A stretch of 64,000 nucleotides of DNA from Cinclus cinclus (taxonomy: Eukaryota; Chordata; Aves; Passeriformes; Cinclidae), in the NCBI RefSeq assembly GCF_963662255.1, contig NC_085047.1, positions 16,313,424 to 16,377,423 on the forward strand. Direction: 5' to 3'. The notes beneath the pieces were generated by a model. The model was not told the origin of the DNA. It ran no database searches and worked only from the letters and a program-made list of their open reading frames with translations. The number at the start of each line of letters is the position of its first letter. Positions within the stretch are counted from its first letter, which is position 1. A program made the translations under genes and the position numbers. Shown piece by piece: positions 1 to 11,735 of this stretch.

Positions 1-188
1 AATAGAATGTAATTTTTAGCATTATATTTTGGGATTAGCAAATCTTTACTTTCATGTAACATTTAACTTGAACTTTTGTCCAGGTCACATTAGAAAGAGT
101 ACTGGGAAATAACCAAAATTGCAGTCAAGTTTTCTTTCCTAAAGTTCACTCAGTGTAAGTGCCCTTGTTCCAGGGAGTAGTTGGTTTG

Positions 189-228
<40 letters not shown>

Positions 229-2895
229 AAAAAAAAAACATAAGTACTTCAGTGTTGAAGTGCTCAGTTTGAGCAACCAAAGGTAGCTCTGGTTTTTGGC
301 CAGTGCTGACCACCCATCCTTGGGACACCTGGTTTCCCAGAAGGTGTCTCTTTCTGAGGACACATGAATAAACACAGCTTTGACTGTGCATACCTAAAAA
401 ATTACAAAAGTACTTCTTGTATGAAAATACAATTGTGTATTTGTGATCCTGCACATTCATGCTTTATATACGGATATACACTTGTGGGAATTTTTGTATA
501 CTTGGACTTTAAATCCCAGGGAGCACAACCCCACCAATCTTTCTACCTTACATCTGTGCAAAACAGTTCTCTCCTCCCAGGCTGGTAAACCTTTATAACA
601 CTTCCTTCTCACTTTTCATTTATGTAAATGCTTGTCCTGATGCAATTGAAATGTAAATACCCAGGTCTGTGTGTGTCTGCCTTCCCAGACAGCATGTACT
701 GTGCACACCTCCAAGCTGGAATAGCTCCAGGTGTGTTCTGGCAAAGCAAATCCTGCCACTCATCCTGGTCCCCTACTCTTTATTACAAAAAGTGCAGGCT
801 ATATGTACGAAACACAGTGTGAAAATGAAGTTCTTGCACATGCCTCCTTTCTGCTCCCTCAGGGTTGGGAATAATCAGGCTGTGACCTGCTGAGGGTGAC
901 CTTCAGCTAGGGGAAAACAGGAGGTATCACCACTCCCCATTCTTTGGGAGATGTTCTCCTTTCCCCTGAGTTTCACCCATTATTCTGCCTCCCTGCAGTT
1001 TCATGTCACAGCCTTCCCTGTTCTAACATTTGCCTCTGCTGTGGACAGAAGCTCTGCATCAGATGGACAGGCTTGAGGATTTTACAGAGGTGTTTATAGA
1101 TGAATTGCCTCTCCTGGAGTCTGTGGACACCTGAAAATCAAAATACCGATACAGTGAACATTTCAAGGGTCAGTGTGTTGTTCAAGTTCAGTGCAGCAGT
1201 GTTGCCAATTTTATCTTGCATTTTTGTCTTGCTGGGAAGGAATTTGTTCCACTACACTTGAGCACTCCACTGCTACAACCTAATGCCAGTAGCCCTGGCT
1301 TCTGCTGCACAAGCAGACACAAATATAATTTTCAAGCTATTGACAACAGGAATGAATCATGCTGCAGCCTGAAAGGCTGTAGAACTTCAGCTTTGATCAC
1401 AAACTTATGTGCCTCAATTTATCTATGGACTAACTAAATAAGTACAGTATTTGTTTAAACAAAGAGACGGAAAACAAAATTCCTCTCAGCCATCAGCCCA
1501 CTTAGGGAATTCCTAAAATTCCCACAGAATATAAACGGCAAATCCAGCATTTTGTTTTTCTCAAGGCCCCAGTCTCCCTAGGATTTTCTGATCAGATTAT
1601 ATAGCTAGTCTGCAGTCAAGACTCAGATTTGGTTTATTCAGGGACTGACTCATTGCATTTTCCTGTAATCTTGTATTTTAATACCTGCTCAGTTCAAAAT
1701 GTCATTTTGATCTAAATTGGGTGGGTTTGCTATTAATCCTGTGTACATTACTCAAGATGCACAAGATTATATAGATTTAAACTCCTCTTTGTTTAATACA
1801 CCACTTTCAGATAGGCATATGTCAGCACAAGTGATCAATGAGGGATTTTGATTATTTTTTTTTCTGAAGAAATAATGGAAGAAATCAATTTTATAGGCTT
1901 GGAGCTTCCACTGAATAGGATAAACTTTCCTTGTGACAGTAGCATTCTCACACAATAGCAAAAGCTTTTTATTGCTTGTTTGAAGTTTTTTAATACACAG
2001 ACCTACAATTAGAGGGGGGAAAAAAGTGAAATTATCAAAGCAGATTCAAAAAACCTGAAATGATGCTACTACTAAACAAGCACTGAGAATCTCCTTTAGC
2101 AGTCAAAACCTGTGAAGCAAAAGGAACAGGGATAGAGCCTTGTGCTAGAAAACTTTTGAGATCACCATGTGTTTCCATGCTGGAAGGAGGATACACATCT
2201 AAAACCATGCATGGCTAAAACAATCAAACTAATAATTTTCTGCTGCTATTTATATCTAGTCTGATTTTCTCCTGAGAGGCCCCCTCACTCAGGACGAAAA
2301 GAAGTGAACTAATTATTCACTACATTTAGTTCACTCAAAATACTTTTTTTCAGAAGCAGGTTTTTGCTATCAGAAGTATTTCCCCAAAATACTTTCCCCC
2401 CCCCCCCTCAAAATTGGTATTTTTGTTTGTTGCTAAGCAGAGAATGCAGCTTCCCTTCTCCCCTCTCTGTTGCAGAGATTCCAGCTGTAAAGCAGCAGTG
2501 GCTTTACCCCTCCCAGGCCAGCACTGCAGGCTGCAGGGACTTTGAGGCAGCTTCTGGTATCTAGTTTTCCACTAGTTCTTGCATGGAAGGAGCAACTCAT
2601 TACTGAAAAACAAACATTGGGTTGAATATATACCACACTAATCAGGAGCCACAGAAGGATCATCACGGGTGGTTCTTCTAGAGAAATGTTTTCCCTTTTC
2701 TTTTACTTTTTGTCAGAACAGGCTTGTAAAGTTAGCAAAAAGCCTGCCCCAGGAGCTCAGTTTTGTCCTCTTTCTGTATATTCTGCCCTGATAAGAGCTT
2801 CCTGACTCACTGAAGATGGATTCTTACTCTTTGTTTCTCCTTCATTCCTCCATCCCAGCTCTGGGCTGCAGTTGCCTCTCCTCCACCCAGCCCCT
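1..2895. other. Noncoding AT-rich spacer upstream of EPCIP
   Basis: No open frame here looks like a protein. The only distinct features are a poly(A) tract at about 193-223, followed by a second shorter A run, and a C run at about 2396-2408. In mammals the OLIG genes lie on this side of EPCIP at a distance, so this could be intergenic DNA or an EPCIP 5' UTR intron; nothing in the sequence decides between them. Confidence 0.5.
193..223. repeat. Poly(A) tract
   Basis: About 31 consecutive A, then a short break and a second A run to about 239. I see no retrocopy or SINE body next to it, so it is listed as a simple homopolymer. Confidence 0.9.
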
Positions 2896-2896
2896 C

Positions 2897-3030
2897 ATAG
2901 AATCACACGATATTTTGGGTTGGAAAGGACCTTACAGCCCATCTTGTTCCACCCTCAGCTATATGCAGGGACATCTTCACTAGATCAGGTTGATCAAAGC
3001 CCTGTCCAACCTGGCCTTCAACATTCCCAG
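2897..3030 (-). mobile_element. CR1 LINE 3' fragment
   Basis: Starts with the reverse complement of the CR1 3' end (ATAGAATCACACGATATTTT followed by GGGTTGGAAAGGACCTTACA). It continues with the conserved CR1 blocks for the small-amount, two-lobed end region (CCAACCTGGCCTTCAACATT, then CCAGGGATG). This is a short, old, 5'-truncated copy on the minus strand with no coding capacity. Confidence 0.88.
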
Positions 3031-5990
3031 GGATGTCTACGAGGAAAACAGTGGTAGATTCAGACTTCAGCCACATGAAAATCACCAAGGTCTCCTTGAT
3101 AATTAACATCTTCAGGACAGTTAAGTAGTTTTTGATCTCGACCATATCTCACTTCTACTTCCCCATTTCCCAGAAAGTCATTGAAATGGCAGAATTTCTA
3201 TCAGAACTCTTCTTGTAATTGCTGAATTTACCCTCTGACACCAGAACTGAGGTATCTTCAGTTCATAGAATCTAAAATCCATACTTCAAAACTTTTCAGA
3301 GGTGTTTTAATGCTGTAATTGGCAGGTAACTGCTGGGGAAACATTCTTAGCTGTTTGAAGAATTGTATTAACTACTATGGGATAGCAATATGCTACCACT
3401 GCTCAGTGAATTTGGGTGACAGCTCACCCTGGCATAAGAAAAGACCTCTTAGGCAATACAGTGTAATTACTATTCAAGCCACTAATGTGTTCTTATACAC
3501 AGATTTCTTGCTTCATTCTCACACACTAAGTGCTTGCCACACTGGGATTCTGGGAAGCCAGGTGGGGTGGTGGTGCTGAAAGAGATCAGCAGCTATTTAT
3601 CTCCTAATTTTACTGTCCTGTTTTTTTCTACTTCTAATTGTAGATCCCAACCCAGAGCATGTAAAGATGGAAAGGACAGGAATGTAGGTTTTATCTCTAA
3701 TTTATCCATGCAGGGGTGGGGGAATTTTTTGAAGGTTACCACTGGAACAAAAACTTACCAGTAACTCAAAGAAGGAAACATTGCAATCACAGGGCATAAT
3801 TTCAAAACACTGTGTAATTTTTAGCTGACTGTATGAGACCAACTTAGAACAAATACCAGTGCAGTTGAGTGGACGGCATGCATCATTTGAGGCATGGTTG
3901 TCTGGGATGTCTTTAGAAATAATACCACCATGGAGAAGCCATGCTGTTAGAATAAACCACCACCTCTTTGGACAAATTTATTTTTTGCTGGACTGGACAA
4001 GGAGAGGTATTTACCAATGTGATATTATTTCTGCTGGAGGTCATTTTGCAGCCTGGTAGAGCTCTGGATTCTTCTAATTGAAGGTTTCAAAACCTTCAGC
4101 AGTAGTCCAAGACCCCTTCAGTGCATGCCACATTTAGGTTATGGAGTCATTCTGTGTTTTAATAAAAATGTATTTATTAATCATCTCATTCATAATTAAA
4201 AAGTTCAATCACTTTTGATATGCAAATGTGTTACCAGTTTTATTACTCCAGCCACTTTCAAGTGCTGATGAACACTGGGTATAAGGCTGGACAAGAATGA
4301 TGGTCTAAACCAGCTGTCTTGGGCAATTGTATGGAAATAAAATGCAAACCAGCTCCTTCTTACCTTGAGCTTCTGTAGACAAAGGAGTTATTCTTTTCAT
4401 CAGAACAGATACAAAAAAGCAGGTAGGTTTTGGTTACCCATCAGTGAGGGAAGAGCATCCAGATAATTTGCCAAGTTCAGATTTGAAAGCCTGTTGTTTC
4501 CTGAGTTCAAAAGCCTTCTAATATAAACTAGAAAGCTGAAAAATGCTTCTATAATTTTTACAGAATTTTTATACCTGCTATGTAAAATTGTAAAATCCAC
4601 TGTGTCAGGTGGATGAGACTTTAAATAGTTTCACTGATTATACTGGAAGTCTAGCTAAATTTTACTGAAAACTTAGGGAAGAGAAGAAAGTATACCCACA
4701 AGTTTTCCCTAGAAAATTGCATAGAAAATCTTGACATTTAGCACAATCTGCTGCATTATTTGTGTTTCTATAGGTTATGTCTAAAACTATTTTTGGTGAG
4801 TTCAAGGGATACATTCTCTCTGTTAAGGGAAGTGGGTAATGCTCAGAGAGTGACTGTGGTGGAAAGATGTACCACACACACCATATTTCACAGTTTTCTG
4901 AAGTACTCCATCTTTTTCATTTTGGAGATGATGGAGAACAGAACTACAAAAGGCAAGAAAATGACCCCATGTTTTACTTCATCTTAATGGCAATATTACA
5001 AAAAAGGGCTCTGTGTATCTCCCAGAGCCCTACTGAAGGCAGTTCTCCCATCCCTAAAAATTAAAGCAAATCATTTTCCAAGCCTTAAGCAGTGAAGACT
5101 GTGGTTTGATTAAGAACCACATATTGCATATTTTTCTATAGATTGTTGTTAGCTTAAGAAAAGATGCATTGCAGGTGAGTTTCACACTTCACAGACACAT
5201 AACCTGCAAAATATATTTCATTTCCTGCATATCCTTCACCAAAGGCACACAGAAACTAAATCCCAAGAACTGGATAGGAATGTTTCTGATTTGCTGGGAA
5301 CAGAGAAGAACAGAAGTATTTCTGGAGTTTAAATTTCCTGGAATGCTAGAATTTAGAATTTTGTTTGGATTCTGATGGATGGAGCCCAAATGTTATCATA
5401 AGCTAAACCTGACTGGTTGGCTGCAAACCAGTAGAGAACTTTAAAAGTTCTCCACTCTTCAGGTACTGAGAAAAATAAAGGAAACAGGAGTTAAAACTAA
5501 TGAGGATGCATCAAAGTATTTTAGTCTAATGTTTTATGAATATTAAACCCTTAGATGTTAAGTGGAAAAAGCAGTATCACTCCTTTTGACACAGTTGGGA
5601 GTTTGAATCTCTTTTACTTAGTCCAAACTCATGTTGTCGACATTGTCTAGGATTTCTTGCAAATACTACCTCCAACACAGAAAAATCCAAATAATTTCAT
5701 TTACTTGTGAAACTGTGTTGATATTACAGAATTCTGGTCTATCACAACTGTTATTCACTGTTAAGGACTGAGAAAATAAGCAGTGTGGAGGTCTAGTAAT
5801 AGGATTTCCAATGTGATTAAATGCTCAGATAGTGGAACCATTTCTAGCAATAATGATACCACAACATCTACAGCTTGGGTGAGTCTGACCTTTGTAGTTA
5901 AACATCAGCCAGCAGCTGGGCTGGAATTTCTGGTATGTTCCACAACATGGATTAAATATTTGATTTAAAAACTTAAATGTCTGCATGCTT
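3031..5990. other. Noncoding spacer
   Basis: AT-rich unique-looking sequence. All open frames are short and overlap on both strands without recognisable domains. I see no repeat family, RNA gene or promoter here. Confidence 0.5.
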
Positions 5991-5991
5991 C

Positions 5992-6185
5992 TGTCGTGGT
6001 TTGTGAATGGCATTCTCCACTTCAGTACTCCCACTAAAAAAGCCTCCCACACTCCCTTCCCCATACCTCCAACTGGAGGCACAAAAGGCAAGGCTCATGG
6101 GTTGAGATAAGAACAGTTTACTGGGAACAGCAATGAGATAAGAAAACGAACAGGAACAGGAATAGGACAAACAGGAACAAGAATA
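5992..6185 (-). mobile_element. ERV LTR fragment (bird LTR with TGTCGTGGTTT terminus)
   Basis: Begins TGTCGTGGTTT, the terminus of a widespread bird LTR family when read on the opposite strand. About 100 bases later comes the block GGGTTGAGATAAGAACAGTT, also typical of that family. The purine-rich part (AACAGGAACAGGAATAGGAC) follows. The far end fades out, so this is a partial or strongly diverged LTR. The + strand copy of the same terminus is at 35437-35447, there reading AAACCAAGACA. The family assignment is from memory of bird repeats. Confidence 0.6.
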
Positions 6186-7455
6186 TTTATAACAGAAGTC
6201 TACAAAACTGTAGGTGTATTACCATGTTTTCTGAAGTGCTGCAGACAAACATTCTGGATGTGAATCAATCTTTTTACATGATAAGGACCAAATTTTGTTG
6301 AGCCTGTGCCCTACTGCTTCTTTCAATAGAACCTGTCATTTTTGGTCAAAATTTGTCTCTAATGCTTCTTGGTGCTTCAAAACAGTTACATTAAATTAGA
6401 CAAACTTCCCTACATCTTTATAATTTGTGTTAAGAAATTGCACTGTGCTTCATTGCCTGTACCATCATAAAATAATATGTCAGGAAAACACAGATGCTCC
6501 TGGTAAAATTCAACTTCACTCTGAAAACCAAAGGGGTGGCAGCTGATAATCCAAAAATCCCACCAAACATGCTCCCAACAATTTGAGGTGACCCATGGCT
6601 GGGATGGAAACTTCCTCTATTGTCATAGGTATGTGCGGAATTGCTATTTTGCTTTGCCAGGGTAAATGAAGTGGGGGCAGAGCAACTGATAAAGCCTGGA
6701 TCTATCCTATAGTAGTTGCTGTTGAAAACATAATGAGAGATGATCCCTGATCCTCCAAACTTACAGACAGGCTGGAGCAGATGTAGCTTCACATGGATCA
6801 AAATCAAGTTTTATCAGCACTTCATACAGCTCAGAAGGATATGTGCTTGGCCCAGCAATACTTCTGCCCTTAATTGCTCTCCCTCCCTCTTCCCAGTATA
6901 TCCCACACACAGTTTAAGGGAAAGGTTATCACAATACTACTTAGAAATTCAGGTGTAAAATCTAGTGCCTCCAGCCCTTCTCAGACTGCCTCACTCAGTG
7001 AAGTGGAGAACAGGGTCCTTTGTCACCCCTGTCTGGTTGGAAGCAAAGAAAACAGAAAGGAGAAACAAGCAGGAATGGTCCTGCACAACTCCTTGTCCTG
7101 TCCTTACCTCTGCACAGGCCAGGCCAAGGAGCTGTCTGCATAGAGAAGAACGTCTCCAAGCTGTCTTATAAGCACATGAAACCATTTAGTGCAAAAGAAG
7201 AATGAAAAAAGAATCCCAAGCTTTAGTCACAATCCGTTTTCTAAATCAGGGTAGCCATGCTTTTCCCCTTAATGAGGAACTGCAATATGACTCTAAATAG
7301 ATGCAACAGATAATGAGTGGAAAAGCAAAGTAGTATTAACCATTGAGAAATCTTCAGTATAATAAAGAAACTGTTTTTCCTCAGTAGGTAAAAGCCAAGT
7401 GATCTAAATCACTCAGTAGAAGGAGGAGACACTTGGCAGCTTGGCACCAGTGCTA
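6186..7455. other. Noncoding region upstream of EPCIP coding exon
   Basis: No recognisable gene. A polypyrimidine stretch ending in TTTTTCCTCAG at about 7374-7384 lies some 70 bases before the EPCIP start codon. It could be the 3' splice site of the coding exon after a noncoding first exon, an arrangement common for single-coding-exon genes. This is inference only. Confidence 0.4.
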
Positions 7456-8121
7456 ATGAAGCCAATAGCTTACCCTGCTTTCTCCATTTGCCTGGCTCTC
7501 ATTTTGGCCAGATTCCTTGGCATACACATCAGTTTTGTGAGAAGTCAGAAGAACCACACACTAATTTTCACTAAGGAAAACACAATTCGCAACTGCAGCT
7601 GTTCCGTGGCTATCCATGACTGTGATTACTGCCTGGCAAACCTGATGTGCAACTGCAAAACAGTGCTGCCTTCTACAATGGAAAAAACTACCTACAACAA
7701 CCACCTGACCATCTGGTTCACAGACACCTCTGGGCTGGAGATAGTCCTCAACTTCACAAGGGTGTGGGATTTGAAGCTGTCCTTCTGTGGCACCACTCCT
7801 CTCCCAACGGAATATTTGGCCATTTGGGGACTTAGAAAGCTCCGGGTAAACAAGGTCAAGGGACAATTTCCAGAGCAGAGCGTAACCATCTCCAGCAGCA
7901 GCAACAATGGCAAAGACTTGCTTGAGGTACACAAAAAAGACAAGCAAATGCTTGCACATATTTCTTTTCTGGATACCTCACTTTTCAATGGATATTCATT
8001 GCTGAAGTCATACAGTGTGGAAAACATCTCTAGTATTATGAAGCACTTTCCCAGCCTGCTGTACTTTGATGTTTTCTCTACTTCAGACAATGAGAGCTAT
8101 GTTGTAACATTCATTTACTGA
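7456..8121 (+). CDS. EPCIP: EPCIP (C21orf62), exosomal polycystin-1-interacting protein homologue
   Basis: An intact single-exon frame of 221 residues. The protein matches human C21orf62/EPCIP as I remember it: same length (about 219 in human), the shared core NCSC...DCDY.LANLMCNCKTVLP, the segment LTIWFTDTS, the segment LPTEYLAI, and an identical C-terminus SYVVTFIY. Residues 4-22 are hydrophobic and fit a signal peptide, so the product is likely secreted or vesicle-associated. N-glycosylation sequons occur at N33 and N46, with more downstream. The cysteine-rich block lies at about residues 47-67. I chose the ATG at 7456; a longer reading from 7441 would need a TTG start. The gene lies 2.9 kb upstream of PAXBP1 on the same strand, as in human. 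The human protein is reported to bind polycystin-1; its biochemical activity is not known to me. Confidence 0.93.
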   Translation: MKPIAYPAFSICLALILARFLGIHISFVRSQKNHTLIFTKENTIRNCSCSVAIHDCDYCLANLMCNCKTVLPSTMEKTTYNNHLTIWFTDTSGLEIVLNFTRVWDLKLSFCGTTPLPTEYLAIWGLRKLRVNKVKGQFPEQSVTISSSSNNGKDLLEVHKKDKQMLAHISFLDTSLFNGYSLLKSYSVENISSIMKHFPSLLYFDVFSTSDNESYVVTFIY

Positions 8122-8540
8122 GTTATTTAACACAGTCAGTAGTGAGAAGCATGGAAGGCTGCTAAGAGCGATGGGATGCCTTTAAGTCTGTCTGGTTTGT
8201 CCAGGAGGATGTGTTAGGGGACTGTGAGAGAACTCTGCAAGGAGGTGTTTGAAGTAAGAGACTCATCAGATTAGTTCTGCAATCTCTTTCTCTTAAAGAA
8301 CAAAGTAAATGTGAAACAACTGTTTTCCAAAGCATTGTTAGAATTTTTTTGTTTATATATTCCAAGCCGAGAATTGAAATCTGCAGATGGATTTTGTTTT
8401 AAGGTTGTGCCTCAGACAGAAAAAGGCATTTAGGATTTAGAGATTTAGGAAACAGAGGTATTGGAGTTCCCTCTGTGAAGAAGGTATTTACCTGCATCTG
8501 TCCTTTCTTCCTTATCTCACACATAATCTTTATTTCTAGA

Positions 8541-8965
8541 TCACAGAATACTCTGGGTTGGAAGGGAACCACAAGGATCATCAAGTCCAACCCTTAAGTG
8601 AACGGCCCATATGGAGATTGAGCTAAGGACCTGGGTGTTGCTAGCACTCAGCCAATCTTCAGCACAGTCTGCTGTCAGCACGACTGCTGTCAGCACAACT
8701 GCTTCTGGGATCAGACCAGGCAGCTCAGCAGTTGGGTCCTGGAAGTTCCCGAGGATGGAGCCTGCACAGTCTCACTAGCCTACCTGCTGCTCCACTGCCT
8801 TGCCTGTCCTCACTGGCAAGTTTTTTCCATGTATGAACCTTAGCCTTCCCTTCTGCAGGCTAAGCATGCCCAATTCCCTCAAACTTTTCTCACAATCACA
8901 GGTGCCAGCCTCTGCCCGGCTTGATGACTCTCTACTGGACCACTGCAACTGATCCATATTTTTTC
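8541..8965 (-). mobile_element. CR1 LINE 3' fragment
   Basis: Starts with AGATCACAGAATACTCTGGG then TTGGAAGGGAACCACAAGG, the reverse complement of a CR1 3' end. It runs through the CR1 blocks for the list of trimmed surnames of this family: TTCTGCAGGCTAAGCATGCC and CTCTACTGGACCACTGCAAC. Inside is a local direct duplication (GCTGTCAGCACGACT / GCTGTCAGCACAACT, about 8671-8700). No coding capacity remains. It lies 0.4 kb after the EPCIP stop and may be within its 3' UTR. Confidence 0.85.
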
Positions 8966-9324
8966 CAGGGAAAGGCTGCCACCTGCATGATAGATGTGCT
9001 GAGACCTGCAGTTTCCCCAAATGCAGGGAGCTTCAACTATTGTGATAATGGCAAACTGCTGATGTTCTCCCATACGAGAGAGTAGAAATACTCCATACAA
9101 TGACTCTCATCTGACAAGGGAGGTGAGGCTTTGGGCAGACAATTTTCAGATGTGTTGCACAAGAAAGGCTGTCATCTCCTGAAAAACATACATGGGACTA
9201 TTATAATAGTCCAAAGTCTGCTCCTTGCCCATGTCTGCAGGTTTTGAATTCTGTGAGATATGACTAAGACTGGATCCATCCATATAGTATAATAAAAGGC
9301 TTTGAAATAGCAAGCTGAAAGTGC

Positions 9325-9560
9325 CTTGCATTGACAGCAATGGATTACACGAAACTGAGATAAAATGTAAGAAAATTTCTGCCCAGAGAAGCTGTGGCTG
9401 CCCTATCTCTGAAAATGTCCAAGGCCAGGCTGGATGGAGTTTGGAGCAATCTGGTTTAGTGGAAGGTGTCACTGCCCATGGCAGAGGGCATTGAACTGGG
9501 TGGTCTTTATAAGGGCCCTTCCAACCCAAACCAATCTGTGATTCCATGATTCTCTGTGCA
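9325..9560 (+). mobile_element. CR1 LINE 3' end
   Basis: The + strand CR1 tail: the block CCAAGGCCAGGCTGGATGGA, then AAGGTGTCACTGCCCATGGC, then TTCCAACCCAAACCAATCTG, ending in GATTCCATGATTCTCTG. It is 5'-truncated and noncoding. An AATAAA lies just upstream at 9291-9296 and could serve as a poly(A) signal for EPCIP, but nothing here proves that. Confidence 0.88.
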
Positions 9561-10685
9561 CTTAGGGGAATGGCTATCAAGATTCTGAGGAACCAGTGAA
9601 GCTGCTGCAATTTTAAAGTGAGACTATTTCTATTTTAAACAGTCATGTTGATATAACTGTAATCAATGATGAAGCAGTTTTGGTAGGAAGCAAAACATGC
9701 CCACCCCCTCCCACATTACTGTGAGCTTTCCCACTAAAATCAACAATGTGCGTAGTTTCCTTTGTCAGCGCCTTGGCAACAAACCATAGGCCCTTTTCTC
9801 CAAATTACAGATATTTCTAGTCATACCTCTCATGGCTGTCTACTACAGACACAGGCACGTAATTCATGTTATCTGCCCAGGAATCCCCTTCTCCAGCTGT
9901 CGGTGCAAGAGAAGTAACCTTGCCTTCACAAATGGCAACTCACCAATCCTACACAGGATAGTGTTGTGTTAAACAAACACAAAAAAACCCCAAACAAACA
10001 AACAAAACAAACAAACAAACAAACAAACAAACAAAAAAACCAGCCAGAACACGCACATATGTCGATTTGTAAATGTTACCAAGGCTTCCAAAATCCGGAA
10101 AAATGAAACCTAGATGATCTTCAGCAAAGACCTGTTGCCCTCTGGTAAAAAAAAAAAAATGCGCTGAAACCACAGTAATTCCCCATTACCATGAGAGTGG
10201 TATCCAAAAATTCACACACGTAGCAGTAACTGAGGATGTATGTATTCTGGCCTTGTGGGGAAGAAACGAGGTTAATAAATCCATGGGCTTTCTAGCAGAG
10301 CAAATTAAATTTCCAGTTTCGCCACTGCTGTGTTCTAAATAAGGCTGGTGCAAAAGTCCTTTCATTCCAGTACCTAAGTAAGCACTGCAGGATTTTTTCC
10401 CTGGAAAGCGCAAAAAATCCTCAACTACAGAAAACCACAGCTCCGATATTGTGGTGATCTTCCCAGTAGCCCTATTCTGTCCCACCAGATACCAGGAACC
10501 CGATTCTCCAAATTCTATTTTATAAGGCTTTGCTCTGTGGAAATACGGCGTTAAGAAGCTCGCAGAATTTTTCCACAGCAACGCCTCCAAAACGCACATA
10601 CGCCTGTGCGTAATAAAATAAATGTTATAAAATAAGCTCGCCTCACATGATGAATCTTTTCTTTACTATAACTCACTTTATTATT
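9561..10685. other. Spacer between EPCIP and the PAXBP1 CpG island
   Basis: No gene recognised. Holds the CAAA microsatellite described separately. From about 10050 the sequence gradually becomes richer in CpG as it approaches the PAXBP1 promoter. Small frames on the minus strand lack domain signatures. A divergent noncoding transcript from the CpG island, as reported at human PAXBP1, would run through here, but I see no direct evidence for one. Confidence 0.45.
9973..10040. repeat. (CAAA)n microsatellite
   Basis: Repeats of CAAA/AAAC, with a nearly pure block at about 9994-10032, flanked by A runs and an imperfect start. Confidence 0.93.
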
Positions 10686-10689
10686 ACAT

Positions 10690-11735
10690 CACCCGCCCCA
10701 CCCCTTCCTCCCCCCCCCCCCCCTCCTTTCCCGCCCGGCCCGCGCCGCTCTCCCGACACAAGATGGCGGAGGCCGTGAGGGGGCAGCGGGGGCGGGGCGG
10801 ACCGCTCGAGCCCCCGCTCCGCGCGTTCCCCGCCGCGCAGGCGCAGTGCCGCGTCCGCCGCCCGCCGGTGGCCGAGCCGGCGGCAGGGGGCGCTGCGGGC
10901 GGCGGTGCCATGCTCGCGGGGCCGGGCCTGGGCCGCGGCGCGGGGCGGCCGGAGCGGGCGGCACCGGGGACTGGCGGGGCGGCCGGTCGGTGCCCGGCGG
11001 GATGTTCCGCAAGGCGCGGAGGGTGAATGTGCGGAAGCGGAACGACTCGGAGGAGGAGGATGAGGAGCGCGACGAGGAGCCGCCTCAGGAGCCGGCGCCG
11101 GCGGTCGGGGCGGCGGGGGAAGGGCCCAGCGAGGCCTCCATGCCGCTGGCGTCGGGCGCCGGGCTCCTGCCGCTGCCCGCCGGCTGCGTGCCCCTCGCCC
11201 TGCCCGGCAGCCCCGCGGCCTTCGCCTGCGCCGCGAGCTACGGCGCGGCTCTCGGCTTGGGGCTGGGCTTGATGGGAGGCGACCGAGCAGGCCTGGGGGC
11301 TCTGCCGGCGCCCGCTGTTCTGCGCCCCCCGCCGCCGCCGCCTCAGCCCCAGCCCCAGCAGGGCAATGGGCTGCCGGCGGCCGGGCGCCCCAAGGAGAAG
11401 AAGCGGTCGCGGGAGAACAAAGAGGTTCCGAGGGCCAGCCTGCTCAGCTTCCAGGACGAGGAGGAGGGTGAGGCGGGTGGTTGTCTGGCTTTTGGGTCGT
11501 TTCTTGCGGCAGTGGAAGGGACACGGAGCTGCTCAACCTACACTGGCCCTAACCCGGGCCCTCCAAGAGTGCCGGGATCCGTATTTATTTTTTAAAGACA
11601 GTCCCCTGTGTGGTGTGGGGTGATGTGGAATCGCATAAGAGGGAGCGAGCCTTGAGGGTACGGTACAGGCGGCCAGGGATGCACGGGCGGGGAGCTCCCA
11701 TCGGGCCCGCGCTTTCCCCGGCCCGACCTGGCTCC
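10690..11735. promoter_or_regulatory. CpG island and promoter of PAXBP1
   Basis: A sharp rise in GC and CpG content compared with the AT-rich sequence on both sides. It spans the first exon of PAXBP1 and the start of intron 1. It opens with a long pyrimidine stretch (about 10696-10735, including a run of C) and contains several GC-box-like GGGGCGG blocks. No TATA box is apparent, which fits a broad housekeeping-type promoter. The transcription start is not determined; the YY1-like site at 10760 is a plausible anchor. Confidence 0.9.
10760..10769 (+). promoter_or_regulatory. YY1-like site AAGATGGCGG
   Basis: AAGATGGCGG is an exact match to the core YY1 motif that often lies just after the transcription start of CpG-island promoters. 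Its ATG (10763) also opens an upstream reading frame that runs to 11026 and overlaps the PAXBP1 start codon out of frame. Confidence 0.6.

Noticed and set aside
6430..6807. A 125-codon minus-strand frame upstream of EPCIP
   Set aside because: Starts from ordinary AT-rich sequence, no homology I recognise, no splice or promoter context.
7561..8090. Two long minus-strand frames across EPCIP
   Set aside because: They are shadows of the EPCIP coding exon; homology is only on the + strand.
10186..10599. A 137-codon minus-strand frame divergent from the PAXBP1 CpG island
   Set aside because: It is in the position of a divergent promoter transcript, but the peptide shows no domain and no conserved start; more likely noncoding.
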